A DNA stretch of 64,000 nt from Phaeobacter bryozoorum (GCF_041893525.1 NZ_CP169069.1), one strand, 5' to 3'. Positions 43,091 to 52,254 are shown, numbered from the stretch's first letter. Translations and numbers: made by a program. Notes: a model not told the origin generated them from the sequence alone.

Positions 43091-44647
43091 TCAGTCTACT
43101 TTCAGATCGCCGAAGTAGGGGAAGTTCAGAGCGTTCACGATCTTCTCAGCGTGGACACCATCACGAGCACCCCAGGCCAGGTTCTGCCAGTGCAGCGGAA
43201 TGAAGGCCGCGTCTTCATAAAGGATGCCTTCCAGCTTGCGCAGCAGTTCGCCACGTTTCGCCTGATCGGTTGTCGCATTGGCTTCAGCCATCAGAGCATC
43301 GGCTTCCGGGTTGCAGTAGTTGCCGGAATTGTACTGACCGTTACCGGTGGCTTCGTCCGGGCAATGCGTCAGGAACTGGTGGAAGTTCGCGGAGTCTTCG
43401 GTGTCGGAGTGCCAGCCGATCATCATCATGTCGGCAGCGCGTTCGTCAAATGTCGGCCAGTACTGCGCTTTGGGCATGGTCTGCAGGTCAACTTTGATGT
43501 TGATCTTTGCCAGCATCGAAGCAACGGCCTGAGCGATTTTATCGTCGTTCACATAGCGGTTGTTCGGCGCCATCATGGTGACCGAGAAACCATCGGCGTA
43601 ACCAGCATCGGCCATCAGAGCCTTGGCTTTTTCAACGTCAAAGCGCGGGGTCAGGCTCTCGTCATAGCCGAGATAGCCGGCCGGGCTTGCCTGGGCGCCA
43701 ACGGTGCCAAAGCCGCGCATAATGCGATCCACGATGCCGGCGTTGTTCACCGCATAGTCGATCGCCTTGCGAACACGTGCGTCTTTGAACGCTTCAACAC
43801 GGTTCTGGTTCAGTTGGAACGTGATGATACGGGTGCCGGGTTCGGTGATCAGGGTGGTGCCTTCGTGTTCTTCGACACGCTTCAGATCAGTTGGCGGAAC
43901 AGGTGCGATAAAATCAACGTCACCAGACAGCAGGGCTGCGACACGTGTCGGGTCTTCCTTGATCGGCGTCAGGATAATCTTGTCGACGTTGCCTTCGGAA
44001 GCGGTGTCCCAGTAGCCATCAAAGCGATCAAAGACGACTTTCACGCCCTGTTCACGCTCGGTGACAGTGAAGGGGCCGGTGCCGGACAGGTTGCGCGATG
44101 CAAAGCTGTCGCCGTGCTTGACCAGCTCGGCCTTTTCTTTGCCATCCTCGGTGGTGCCGGAGTAAAACTGGCTGTCCATCGGGAAGATGTAGGTCGCCGT
44201 GTGCAGGACCAGCGGATACGGCTCGGAGGTCTTCAGGTCGAAAGTCAGCTCGTCGATGACTTCGACGTCAGTGAAAGACGCGAAGATACCCTTGAAATCG
44301 GGGCTGGACTTCAGACGATCAAACGTCCAGTCAACATCTGCCGAGGTCAGCGGGTTGCCGCTGTGGAACGTGACACCGTCGCGCAGCTTGAACCGCATGG
44401 TGGTTTCATCGATCTGCTCCCAGCTTTCTGCCAGCCGCGGAGCGAACTGCAGATCCTTGGTCCAGCGGACCAGCGGATCAAATACCATATGCGACAGCTG
44501 CAGCGTTCCGCCGGAAAGCTGCTCATGCGGATCCAGCGAAACCGGATCAGCGTCATAGGCGACCTTGATGGTCACCTCGGCCATCGCGGCCGTGCTCAGG
44601 GTTGCCGTCAGAGTGGCAACAGCGAGCGTACTCGCAAAATGTTTCAT
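43091..44647 (-). CDS. ABC transporter dipeptide-binding protein (SBP_bac_5)
   Basis: A 518-residue periplasmic binding protein with a signal peptide ending Ala-Met-Ala at residue 23. SBP_bac_5 blocks include VFDPLVRWTKDLQFAPRLAESW, FHSGNPLTSADVDWTFDRL and GTGPFTV. It heads the importer operon. The ligand is probably di- or oligopeptides or a similar small peptide-like molecule. A long open frame on the opposite strand is a codon-bias shadow. Confidence 0.92.
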   Translation of the reverse strand: MKHFASTLAVATLTATLSTAAMAEVTIKVAYDADPVSLDPHEQLSGGTLQLSHMVFDPLVRWTKDLQFAPRLAESWEQIDETTMRFKLRDGVTFHSGNPLTSADVDWTFDRLKSSPDFKGIFASFTDVEVIDELTFDLKTSEPYPLVLHTATYIFPMDSQFYSGTTEDGKEKAELVKHGDSFASRNLSGTGPFTVTEREQGVKVVFDRFDGYWDTASEGNVDKIILTPIKEDPTRVAALLSGDVDFIAPVPPTDLKRVEEHEGTTLITEPGTRIITFQLNQNRVEAFKDARVRKAIDYAVNNAGIVDRIMRGFGTVGAQASPAGYLGYDESLTPRFDVEKAKALMADAGYADGFSVTMMAPNNRYVNDDKIAQAVASMLAKINIKVDLQTMPKAQYWPTFDERAADMMMIGWHSDTEDSANFHQFLTHCPDEATGNGQYNSGNYCNPEADALMAEANATTDQAKRGELLRKLEGILYEDAAFIPLHWQNLAWGARDGVHAEKIVNALNFPYFGDLKVD

Positions 44648-45179
44648 TATTCGTCCTCCCGTTACTGTATTGTTACTTCATCGGTATCGCAGGGGTCGCG
44701 AACAATCCAATGCCGATTGCAAAGCGGCTATGCAAAATGCGTATAGCTTGTTTTTCAAAAATATTTCAAAAGCTTATGGGACATTTGCTGGCTCAATCAC
44801 CTCGGCGGATGCGCATTCTGCATAGCAAGAACCTATCAGAGGGTGGACGGGAATCGGCGGTTCTGACTGCTATACTGAGCACCTCAGCGGCGAAAAACAG
44901 CGCATCGAGGCGACGCATTGGCGCAGAAGACCGCCGGCCGAATCGAGATGAGAAAAACGACCTGAACTAAGAGAATCGGTGTTCCCCCTAGAGCGGAGAG
45001 CGCGGGTCCTTCCATGGCGGTATTGGAAACAGTCGCACGAAATTTCGTCGTTTGTACGCCGCAGACGCCCATTAACAGTCCGTTAATATGGTTAAGGCGC
45101 CAAATATTTGCCCGCAGCGCCGAATAAACCTATCAGCTTTTAGTCAAATCGTTCCAACCAGTGTGAAAGAGAGCCCACA
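44648..45179. promoter_or_regulatory. Divergent promoter region with CtrA-type box
   Basis: A 532-bp gene-free spacer. The side near 44700-44790 is AT-rich and should hold the promoter of the dipeptide transporter. On the RTX side there is a palindrome ACGAAATTTCGT at 45037-45048. A TTAA-N7-TTAA motif lies at 45072-45086, within a 6-bp inverted repeat ATTAAC/GTTAAT, 94 bases before the RTX start. That spacing is the alphaproteobacterial CtrA consensus. Confidence 0.5.
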
Positions 45180-46103
45180 ATGGCAAATGTATTCGTTGCG
45201 TCGTTTCCAGGCGTATCTTCACTGAGTAACTATCTGGCCTTTGACAGCTTTGAAACCTCGCGCGACTCTTTCGGTACCGTTGTTTCTGCCACCGAGCTTG
45301 AACAGACGGGCGCCGATGGATCCGTGCTGCGCCTCGGCGGGGATTTTTCCAGCGAGGACCAGGCGGATTGGCAGATCTACTCGATGGACCACTCCCTGAA
45401 CGGCACCCCAATCGTATCAGTTTCCAATATCTCGATGACCTTTGATCGCTTTGCCTCACTGCCTGCCGACGATTTGGCCCGTGAGCTGCTCTCTGGTGAC
45501 GACGAGATCACTGCCCTCCTCAACAGCAATGTGACTGCCATCCGTACCTATGGCGGCGGCGATCGCATTTCACTTGGCGCCGGAAACGACACGGTCGCTG
45601 CCGGCGGGGGTAATGATTTCGTGACGGGTGGTCTGGGGATCGACAACCTCCGCGGAGGCTCCGGTGCAGATACGCTCCACGGGAACGGCGGCGACGATAT
45701 CCTGCGCGGCGGCATCGGCCGTGACCGTATCTTTGGCGGTCTTGGTGACGATTTCATCGGGGGCGGCCGGGGCAACGATCGTTTGATCGGTGGGGCTGGC
45801 AACGACACGATGCGTGGCGGCGCCGGTGTGGACCGACTATTTGGCGGGGCCGGTGATGACGTGATGACCGGCGGAGCGGGGGCGGATATCTTTATCTTCA
45901 ATGAGGGCGATCACACTGATCGCATCACCGATTTTGAGGTGGGTGTGGACCGCATCAAGCTTGGCCGCGGAGCGGAGAGCATGCAGGATGTCGATTTTGG
46001 TCAGGTCGGCGATGACGCGGCAATCTATTTTGCCGATGTCACCGTGATCGTCGAAAACATGGCATACACAGAGTTGCAGGACGCCGATCACTTCTTGTTC
46101 TGA
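45180..46103 (+). CDS. RTX calcium-binding secreted protein
   Basis: A 307-residue acidic protein. Residues 1-125 form a beta-rich non-repeat head; about 130-240 are GGxGxDxLxGG-type calcium-binding repeats. The C-terminal segment with ADIFIFNEGDHTDRITDFEVGVDRIKL split and the final DADHFLF resembles that of the RTX protein at 3426. Type I secretion is expected. The N-terminal heads of the two RTX proteins are unrelated. A CtrA-type box upstream suggests cell-cycle or motility-linked control. Confidence 0.9.
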   Translation: MANVFVASFPGVSSLSNYLAFDSFETSRDSFGTVVSATELEQTGADGSVLRLGGDFSSEDQADWQIYSMDHSLNGTPIVSVSNISMTFDRFASLPADDLARELLSGDDEITALLNSNVTAIRTYGGGDRISLGAGNDTVAAGGGNDFVTGGLGIDNLRGGSGADTLHGNGGDDILRGGIGRDRIFGGLGDDFIGGGRGNDRLIGGAGNDTMRGGAGVDRLFGGAGDDVMTGGAGADIFIFNEGDHTDRITDFEVGVDRIKLGRGAESMQDVDFGQVGDDAAIYFADVTVIVENMAYTELQDADHFLF

Positions 46104-46185
46104 TATACTGACGCTCCAAGCTTCGCGCCTGGAGAGCGGTTCAGCAGATCAAGATGACAGATTCCAGGTAGACCCGAGGAGGTAA

Positions 46186-46674
46186 ATGATGACTAGTGTT
46201 AAACGTAACCTGATTGCTGCGGCGCTGCTTTGCACTCTACCTGCGGTAACATCCGCAGACCCGTTGCCGCGCAGTGCAAAAACTGCCAATCCGCAGAAAA
46301 TTGCAAAAATATACTCGGGAAAGACTGAACTCTGGACCAACAACTGCGGCGGAGGCATCTATTTCGCACCGGGCGGTCAGGCGCGCGCCTGGTGTGCCGA
46401 CCAAAGCGACAACCTGGGCGCAGGAACCTGGGCGGTCGATGCAAACGGGCAGATGTGCCAGGATCTCGTTTGGTACTACCCAAGCGGACGCCGTGCCGGA
46501 GCCAGCGCGAACGACAAATCCTGCATCAGCCATGTGGTTGACGCCTGGGGTGTCATCTGGCGAAGCTGGCCGAACGATCCCGAATGGTGGCCGATGGGTA
46601 AAGATGCGGGTCTCGTCCGTGGGTATAAATTCCAGGCCCAGGTTCAACAGACCCGGTCCAAACTGGGGTTCTGA
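46186..46674 (+). CDS. Exported DUF995 family protein
   Basis: A 162-residue protein with a signal peptide (LIAAALLCTLPAVTSA). The mature part has IYSGKTELWTNNCGGGIYF, then AGTWAVDANGQMCQDLVWYY and KSCISHV, a pattern I associate with DUF995, a domain common in roseobacters and rhizobia with no known function. Four cysteines could form two disulfides. GAGGAGG lies eight bases before the ATG. It follows the RTX gene by 82 bases on the same strand. Confidence 0.75.
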   Translation: MMTSVKRNLIAAALLCTLPAVTSADPLPRSAKTANPQKIAKIYSGKTELWTNNCGGGIYFAPGGQARAWCADQSDNLGAGTWAVDANGQMCQDLVWYYPSGRRAGASANDKSCISHVVDAWGVIWRSWPNDPEWWPMGKDAGLVRGYKFQAQVQQTRSKLGF

Positions 46675-46777
46675 TTGATCCGGGTAAGAAGCCGTTTCAG
46701 GGGTCAGCCAAAAAAAGGGCCAACCCCTCGCTTTTGACTTGCACACCCGCGCCGCTACGCTTAAACCCCGCCGCAGT

Positions 46778-46854
46778 GGACCGATAGCTCAGCTGGATAG
46801 AGTACTTGACTACGAATCAAGGGGTCGGGGGTTCGAATCCTCCTCGGTCCGCCA
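46778..46854 (+). tRNA. tRNA-Arg(ACG)
   Basis: A full cloverleaf: seven-pair acceptor GGACCGA/TCGGTCC, discriminator G, encoded CCA, D-arm with AGCTCAGCTGGATAGAG, anticodon stem CTTGA/TCAAG around loop CTACGAA (anticodon ACG), and T-arm with GTTCGAATC. The A34 is read as inosine, so it decodes CGU, CGC and CGA. Its 3' end is followed by a Ner-like gene and an IS relic, so it may mark an integration point. Confidence 0.95.
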
Positions 46855-47019
46855 CTTCCCCCATTTGTATGACGTAAGAGGTGTTTGACTTTTCCGTCAC
46901 ATCATTGACCCAACAGAAGTCCCGGCCGAACTCTTCCGCGCAACATTCACCCAGCATCCGAACACTGCTCGCTGGCGTTCCGTGTTGTCCTAAAACTTGC
47001 GCTGCGTCATTGTGCCAAC

Positions 47020-47250
47020 ATGCGTCAGCCCACAAAACAACAGTTAGATCGACATGAACGCCTCAGGGCCGATCTTCGCGTCCGGGGAAGCTCTCTCACA
47101 AAGATCGCCCGCGAATTGGGCGTGACTGACTTTGCTGTCACTTTGGTAGGAAAAAGAATGTGTCGATCTGCGAAGATTGAGCAGGCTTTGGCGGACGCTT
47201 TGCAAACCACGCCAGAGCAGCTTTTCCCTGATCTTTGCGAAGAGAGATAG
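47020..47250 (+). CDS. Ner/Nlp-like helix-turn-helix DNA-binding protein
   Basis: A 76-residue basic protein with a lambda-repressor-like helix-turn-helix: LRVRGSSLTKIARELGVTDFAVTLVGKR. The order and size match phage Mu Ner and bacterial Nlp/SfsB proteins. Such genes mark prophages or integrated elements. It lies between tRNA-Arg and the IS relic. The ribosome site is weak, so expression is uncertain. Confidence 0.7.
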   Translation: MRQPTKQQLDRHERLRADLRVRGSSLTKIARELGVTDFAVTLVGKRMCRSAKIEQALADALQTTPEQLFPDLCEER

Positions 47251-47295
47251 AGCGGCCATTAGATTTGGCCCGAGAAATATGGACAGTTGAGCTAG

Positions 47296-47952
47296 GTGGA
47301 TTTTCCGCTCCTGATCCGGCAGCGTGCCGGGACGAAGGAGCCCGAGATCGATGTCAAATCGTTGCACGCGAAGATAGGCCAGTTGACGCTGGAAAACGAT
47401 TTTTTAGGCGAAGCGCTCGCCAAGGCCAGTCTGCTGAGAACGCTTGCTGTGACACGGCCAAACCAGGTCTGGGCGATGGACATTACCTACATCACCGTGG
47501 CGCGCGGATTTGTTTATCTCGTTGCGGTGCTGGACTGGTTCAGCCGAAAGATTCTGGCCTGGCGGTTGTCGACAACACTGGAAACCGGCCCTGGCATCGA
47601 GGCCTTGATTGATGCCATGCGCCGTCATGGCAAGCCCGAGATCATGAACACGGATCAGGGCAGCCAGTTCACGTCCATCGACTTCATCAAGACGCTGAAG
47701 GACACGGGCATCCAGATCAGCATGGACGGCAAAGGTGCGTGGCGGGACAACGTCTTTGTCGAACGGCTGTGGCGGACGATCAAATACGAGGAGGTCTACC
47801 TGCGCGCGTATGAAAGCGTGTCAGCAGCCCGCGAGAGCCTGTGCCGATATCTGGCGTTTTATAACAGCAGGAGGCCGCACTCATCGCTGGACGGGCAGAC
47901 GCCCGATCAGGCACATCTCAAACCGTTGCGACAAATCCCGGTCGCAGCATAA
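47296..47952 (+). pseudogene. IS3-family transposase relic with internal deletion
   Basis: The reading frame joins the C-terminal part of an OrfA (VKSLHAKIGQLTLENDF) directly to the catalytic part of OrfB. The join lacks the OrfB N-terminus (helix-turn-helix and HTH_21 region), about 100-150 codons. The rve integrase core remains: first Asp in WAMDITYI, second Asp in NTDQGSQFTS, and the Glu in FVERLWRTIKYEE, followed by the FYNSRRPHSSLDGQTP end. It is therefore a deletion relic and not an active IS. An alternative start at GTG/ATG 47296 is meaningless biologically. Confidence 0.85.
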
Positions 47953-48340
47953 TCGAGCGGGAAATCTACCTACGAAACGGCCGGAAACTGTTCAAACCAC
48001 CCGAACCACCTCTGCCTAGGGTGTCCAGTCGCTTGAAGAACCTTAGAATGCGTTGCAGCTGTGCGGCTCCTTTGACTTAGAACGCTCGCTAAGCTTGCTG
48101 CAGCGCATTAATACGCAAGTGATTACCTACGTTCTGAATGGTCAACAACTGAACAGCACGATGGATGTCGGCTTCAGGCATTTCGTGAACCCTTGGTTCG
48201 CAACCGCAAGCTGTGACCAACTCCATGGTGGATATCCTCCATTATGGACCGTTTCGCTAAATCTACCAGTCTGATGTGCAAACTCCGACCCCGAAGCTGG
48301 CGCCCCGGTGTCGGAATACTTGGTATATTGAGACCTGAGC
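47953..48340. other. IS right flank and non-coding spacer
   Basis: No gene is convincing here. The part next to 47960 belongs to the IS end. A 13-bp inverted repeat with one mismatch, AATGCGTTGCAGC at 48047-48059 and GCTGCAGCGCATT at 48097-48109, may be the trace of another small mobile element. The right part should receive the end of the YceI transcript. Confidence 0.4.
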
Positions 48341-48928
48341 TTATTCGGCAGCTTTAAGCTCGGTGTCGATTTCGATGGTCAACTGGCCCAACGGGATGCT
48401 GCTGCCGACGCCGAAATCTGTCGGGTCGATTGTGCCCGACGCGGAGAAAGCCACCCAGTCGCCTTTGTAGTAATCAAAGAACTGACCGACCGGATGCGCG
48501 CCAAGGTGTGTCAGGCGGGCCTCAAGCACCACCGGTTTGGTGACACCGTGCAAGGTCAGATCGCCGGTAATCTCGGCTGTATCCTCACCGGTGAGTTTTA
48601 CACCGGTGCTGGTAAAGGTGATCTCCGGATAGGTGCCTGCGTCCAGGAAATCCGGACTTTTGGCATGTTGATCAAGCGCTTCGACGCCGGAGAAGAAGCT
48701 GTCCGTTGCGATGGCCGCTGTGACGCTGGCGGTCTCCGGGTTTGCAGGATCCAGTTCCAGCGTGCCGCTGACCGCAGTGAATTCGCCGTGCTGCATTGAG
48801 ACGCCGGCGTGGTTCCAGCCCACGCGAACCTCAGTGTGGCCAGGATCTGTCTTGTAAGTTGCTGCAGCGGCTGCGCCTGTCATGATGGCAAGAGCGGCGA
48901 GGGTGCTGAGAAGGTGGATTTTGGTCAT
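48341..48928 (-). CDS. YceI family periplasmic lipid-binding protein
   Basis: A 195-residue protein with a signal peptide ending near Ala-Ala-Ala (about 22). YceI features are clear: TYKTDPGHTEVRVGWNHAGVS split after the start, LELDPANPETASVTAAI, SPDFLDAGTYPEITF and GDLTLHGVTKPV. The fold is a lipocalin-like barrel that binds polyprenoids. It follows the SnoaL-like gene by 43 bases and is probably under the same HxlR control. Confidence 0.92.
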   Translation of the reverse strand: MTKIHLLSTLAALAIMTGAAAAATYKTDPGHTEVRVGWNHAGVSMQHGEFTAVSGTLELDPANPETASVTAAIATDSFFSGVEALDQHAKSPDFLDAGTYPEITFTSTGVKLTGEDTAEITGDLTLHGVTKPVVLEARLTHLGAHPVGQFFDYYKGDWVAFSASGTIDPTDFGVGSSIPLGQLTIEIDTELKAAE

Positions 48929-48971
48929 TGCGTATCCTTTCCGTTGGACGTGAAGTTAAAGGGGTTGTGAA

Positions 48972-49805
48972 TCAAAACATGCCGTTGCCGTGGGCGAATT
49001 CGGCGGGGATTTCCTGCACCGCGTCCCAATGCTCGGCGATCAGCCCGTCCTCGACGCGCCAGAGGTCATAGAAAGCGGTGGGTTTGCCGTCGTAGATGCC
49101 TGCAGCTTGGGTCATTACGAAATTGCCTTCAGCCACCACGTTGTGCAGTTCGGTGTAGCCAAAGGAGATTTCGTTCTCGGCCAAATAGGCGATGAACCCC
49201 TTCAGCCCGTCGCGGGTGTCTGGCACATAAGGATTGTGCTGCATGTAGTCGGCGCGGATGTAGTCGTCGATCCTGGCAAGGTCGCCGCCCATCAGCACGT
49301 CGGTGACGAGGCCGGTAACCAGTGCCTTGTTGGCTTCGGTCTTGTCCAGATCTGTGATTTCGGTGGTGCCATCAATCATGGAACGGCCGCTGGCGGTTTC
49401 AGTCACTTCATCCTGGATCGCATCCCAATGCTCAACCAGTTTACCGTCTTCAAAGCGGAACAGGTCGATGATCACCTTGGGGCCGAAGAATTCCGCTGTC
49501 TGATGGATCACCACAAAGCTGTCATCACCGAACACCCGGATGGGGTTGACCTGCACGGGCGGATCCAGCGTTTCAAGGAAGTCCACAAAGCCCAACAGCC
49601 CTTCGCGCCCATCGGCGGCTTGCGGGTTGTGCTGGATGTAATCCTCGGCGACATGCGCGCGGATAAACTCGCGGTCGCCTTTAGCGAGGCCCTGCTCAAG
49701 AAGAGTCCGGGCGGTGGCCTTGTTTTCTGCGGGATCAGCGGCTGCAGAGGTTGCTACGGCTGCGGCCAGCACCGCTGTTGTTGCCGCTTTCTCGAAAATG
49801 GTCAT
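48972..49805 (-). CDS. Exported tandem SnoaL-like (NTF2-fold) protein
   Basis: A 277-residue protein with a signal peptide and two copies of the SnoaL/NTF2 domain. Each copy has the YIQHNP or YMQHNP motif, then GLLGFVDFL or GLKGFIAYL, and ends with HWDAIQ or HWDAVQ. Single-domain relatives (COG4922) are called predicted aldol condensing enzymes, but activity is unproved. The internal duplication makes a built-in dimer. It is divergent from the HxlR regulator. Confidence 0.88.
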   Translation of the reverse strand: MTIFEKAATTAVLAAAVATSAAADPAENKATARTLLEQGLAKGDREFIRAHVAEDYIQHNPQAADGREGLLGFVDFLETLDPPVQVNPIRVFGDDSFVVIHQTAEFFGPKVIIDLFRFEDGKLVEHWDAIQDEVTETASGRSMIDGTTEITDLDKTEANKALVTGLVTDVLMGGDLARIDDYIRADYMQHNPYVPDTRDGLKGFIAYLAENEISFGYTELHNVVAEGNFVMTQAAGIYDGKPTAFYDLWRVEDGLIAEHWDAVQEIPAEFAHGNGMF

Positions 49806-49910
49806 TCAAGTCTCCTTCGTGGCTGTTGCCTGAGTCGGTCACATAAGTTACTATTAAGAAGTGCAGTTCCTATGTGGAAGAAGGCACTTTTTGGTAACTA
49901 AGGAAAATCC
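49806..49910. promoter_or_regulatory. Divergent promoter with HxlR half-sites
   Basis: A 105-bp spacer. AGTTAC at 49846-49851 and GTAACT at 49894-49899 form an inverted pair, of the GTAC/GTAAC style seen at HxlR-type operators. A binding role is inferred. Confidence 0.4.
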
Positions 49911-50285
49911 ATGAAGCGGCGTGAGGAAATCGAACGAGAGCTGGGTCTGGATCTTTGCCCGATCCGAACCGTGCTGGCGCAGATCAGCGGCAAATGGAGC
50001 CTGCTGGTGATCCTGTTGCTGCGGGACGGGGAATACCGGTTTTCAGAAATTCAACGGGCAATCCCCGATGTTTCGCAGCGGATGCTGACCCAGACCCTGC
50101 GGCAGCTAGAACGCGATGGGCTGGTGGCGCGCAAGGTCACACCGGTGATCCCGCCGCGGGTTGACTATGCCATTACCGAGCTGGGCCGATCCTTGTTTGA
50201 CCCTATCGGCGCGATGGCCGCCTGGGCGGTAGAGAAGCACCCGGAAATCATGACTGCACGGGAACGCTACGACAACGCAGGATAG
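49911..50285 (+). CDS. HxlR family transcriptional regulator
   Basis: A 124-residue winged-helix protein: CPIRTVLAQISGKWSLLVILLL, then FSEIQRAIPDVSQRMLTQTLRQLERDGLVAR and the wing PPRVDYAITELGRSL. The cysteine before PIRTVL matches the redox-sensing Cys of HypR/YodB-type members, suggesting response to electrophiles or oxidants. It is divergent from the SnoaL-YceI pair. Confidence 0.92.
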   Translation: MKRREEIERELGLDLCPIRTVLAQISGKWSLLVILLLRDGEYRFSEIQRAIPDVSQRMLTQTLRQLERDGLVARKVTPVIPPRVDYAITELGRSLFDPIGAMAAWAVEKHPEIMTARERYDNAG

Positions 50286-50307
50286 GGCCGGGGCTGCGGC
50301 CCCGGCC
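50286..50307. terminator. Bidirectional GC hairpin terminator
   Basis: A perfect 9-bp inverted repeat (50286-50294 and 50299-50307) with a TGCG loop. It starts at the base after the HxlR stop and ends before the convergent ALDH stop. Confidence 0.7.
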
Positions 50308-50313
50308 GCCCGT

Positions 50314-51714
50314 TCAGGTGAACACCACTTGGATATCGGTGTATTCTGCCAGTCCTTCCTCGCCGAATTCCACGCCGAGCCCCGAGGATTTCACCCCGCC
50401 GAATGGCGCGTTGGGCTGGATTGCCCCGTGCTTGTTGATCCAGACTGAGCCGCACTCCAGTCGTGCCGCCACTGTTCGCGCCTTGGCAATATCGCTGGAC
50501 CAGACCGATCCGCCCAGCCCGTTGGGGCTGTCATTGGCGGCTGCAATCGCCTCCTCAACGTCGCGGAATTTGATAACCGGCAGGGCTGGACCGAACTGCT
50601 CCTCATCCACCAGCGCATCACCATTGGTAAGACCGGCAATGATGGTCGGCTCAAAAAACAGCCCTTCACCAGGGTTGCCGCCCAGCAGCAGTTGGCCTTT
50701 ATCGCGGGCCGCTGCTACGAGACGGGACACCTTGGCGTGCTGCATGGGATTCTGCAGCGGGCCAAGGATGGAGGACTCGTCGGATCCCGGACCCACCGGA
50801 ATGGTGCGGGCAAATTCCACCAGCGCGGCGCAGACTGCATCGTGAATGTCTTCATGCACATAAAGGCGCTTCAGCGCGGCGCAGGTCTGGCCGTTGTTGA
50901 TGAAGGCGCCCCAGAACAGCCCCTCGGCGATTGCTTGCGGATCGGCGTCCGGCAGCACGATGCCCGCGTCATTGCCGCCCATTTCCAGCGTCAGCCGCTT
51001 CATCGTCGGCGCGGCCGAGGCCATGATCTTCGCGCCCGTTGCACAAGAGCCGGTGAAGACAATTTTGCGGATCCCCGGATGGGCAGACATTGCTGCCCCC
51101 AGATTGTCAGCCTGGTCGTCGCTGGCGACACAATTTAGGACTCCCGCAGGCAGCACCTCGTTCAGCAAAGCCACAAGCCGCAGCGTGCTGAGCGGAGTCA
51201 GCGGGGAGGGTTTTATCACCACTGTATTGCCGGTCCGCAGCGCGGGCAGAATGTGCCAAATCGCAATCATCACCGGGTAGTTCCAAGGGGTGATCGAGCC
51301 GACGACACCAAGCGGTTTGCGATGCAGCTCAATCCGACCTTCGGCGTCTTCCTGCAGAACTTTGACCGGCAGCGACAGCTGAGCGGTGTAACCGGCCCAG
51401 GCCTGAGCTCCGCCCATCTCAAAACGTGATCCGAGGCCATTGAGCGGCTTGCCCTGTTCGGCGGTGATTAGCTGCGCGAGCTCCTCAGCGTGCTCCGCGA
51501 TCTTGTCCGTAGCGGCTTCGCAATAGCGCCGCAGTTCGGTGTCGGGCAGCTGCGACCAGCTGGCAAAGGCTGCTTGCGCGGCTGCCACCGCACGATCCAG
51601 GTCCGCCAGCGTTCCGTTTGGTGCTTGGCCTGCCAGCCCGCCTGCCGGGTTGGCAACGTCGAAACTGGCGGCAGCTGGCGCGGGCGCGCCGCCGATTGTC
51701 ATCTCAAATGTCAT
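50314..51714 (-). CDS. NAD(P)-dependent aldehyde dehydrogenase
   Basis: A 466-residue ALDH. The active-site Glu is in TLEMGGNDAG and the Cys in NNGQTCAALKRLYV; the PWNYPVM and GPLQNPMQHAK segments and FGGVKSSGLG near the end are typical. It is closest to succinate-semialdehyde or amino-aldehyde dehydrogenases. It follows the SnoaL-like gene by 23 bases. With a deacetylase and an amino-acid-type ABC importer under the same palindrome, oxidation of an aminoaldehyde from polyamine breakdown is plausible. Confidence 0.92.
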   Translation of the reverse strand: MTFEMTIGGAPAPAAASFDVANPAGGLAGQAPNGTLADLDRAVAAAQAAFASWSQLPDTELRRYCEAATDKIAEHAEELAQLITAEQGKPLNGLGSRFEMGGAQAWAGYTAQLSLPVKVLQEDAEGRIELHRKPLGVVGSITPWNYPVMIAIWHILPALRTGNTVVIKPSPLTPLSTLRLVALLNEVLPAGVLNCVASDDQADNLGAAMSAHPGIRKIVFTGSCATGAKIMASAAPTMKRLTLEMGGNDAGIVLPDADPQAIAEGLFWGAFINNGQTCAALKRLYVHEDIHDAVCAALVEFARTIPVGPGSDESSILGPLQNPMQHAKVSRLVAAARDKGQLLLGGNPGEGLFFEPTIIAGLTNGDALVDEEQFGPALPVIKFRDVEEAIAAANDSPNGLGGSVWSSDIAKARTVAARLECGSVWINKHGAIQPNAPFGGVKSSGLGVEFGEEGLAEYTDIQVVFT

Positions 51715-51737
51715 AGGGTGTCCTCCTTGGCAGCAGG

Positions 51738-52115
51738 TCAGGCGGCGGGCATGAAATAGTCCATATGGACCTTCCAGCCGTCGTCACCGTTCTGCCAGAC
51801 AACCACATAGGCCAGATGGATATCGCCTGCGCCCTCGGCCCGCGGCGTCAGTACCACGCGGCCTGTCTCAATCCCGCTGCAGCCTTCTTGCTGCACCGAT
51901 ATTGTTGAGAGCTGGGCCAACTTCATGTCTTGCACCGCGCCCAGGAAGTAGGCTGAGGCACCATCGCGCCCGGTAAAGGTTCCGATCCCCTGGCCAATCA
52001 CCACCGGGTCGGCGGTGTAGTAGCCCTCCACCAGCGCGGCGACATCGCCAGCGGCAAAGTCCGCCTCGAACTGGCGCGACTTCTCGGCGATCACGTCTTT
52101 CAGGGTTGCAGTCAT
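51738..52115 (-). CDS. SnoaL/NTF2-like small protein
   Basis: A 125-residue NTF2-fold protein: FEADFAAGDVAALVEGYYT, then GRDGASAYF and a final DGWKVHMDYFMPA. The fold forms a small open cone that can be enzymatic or binding. The ATG at 52115 follows GGGAGG. It heads the operon with ALDH, transcribed away from the LuxR gene across a 139-base spacer with the palindromic operator. Confidence 0.85.
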   Translation of the reverse strand: MTATLKDVIAEKSRQFEADFAAGDVAALVEGYYTADPVVIGQGIGTFTGRDGASAYFLGAVQDMKLAQLSTISVQQEGCSGIETGRVVLTPRAEGAGDIHLAYVVVWQNGDDGWKVHMDYFMPAA

Positions 52116-52201
52116 GGTGTAATCCTCCCTTGGATTTGCGCATGCCCTCGGCAGTCCCGGGGCGCTGACGCCAACGCTAGCCAGGGAAAGGGAGGTGCTG
52201 T

Positions 52202-52219
52202 ATAGTGCAGATGCACTAT
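52202..52219. promoter_or_regulatory. LuxR-type palindromic operator, copy 1
   Basis: A perfect palindrome with arms ATAGTGCA and TGCACTAT around GA. It lies 36 bases before the luxR-type start and 87 bases before the divergent SnoaL gene. An identical site (other orientation) precedes the ABC operon at 53316. Confidence 0.75.
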
Positions 52220-52254
52220 GTGTTTGGCAGCTTGGCGCGGGATACCCGGACCTC

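Noticed and set aside
43151..44746. A 531-codon open frame opposite the dipeptide-binding protein gene
   Set aside because: It lies antisense to a clear SBP_bac_5 gene, has no recognisable domain, and arises from GC-rich third positions.
46778..46854. Tracing an att site by a second copy of the tRNA 3' end
   Set aside because: No duplicate of the T-arm/acceptor sequence was noticed in the following 17 kb by eye.
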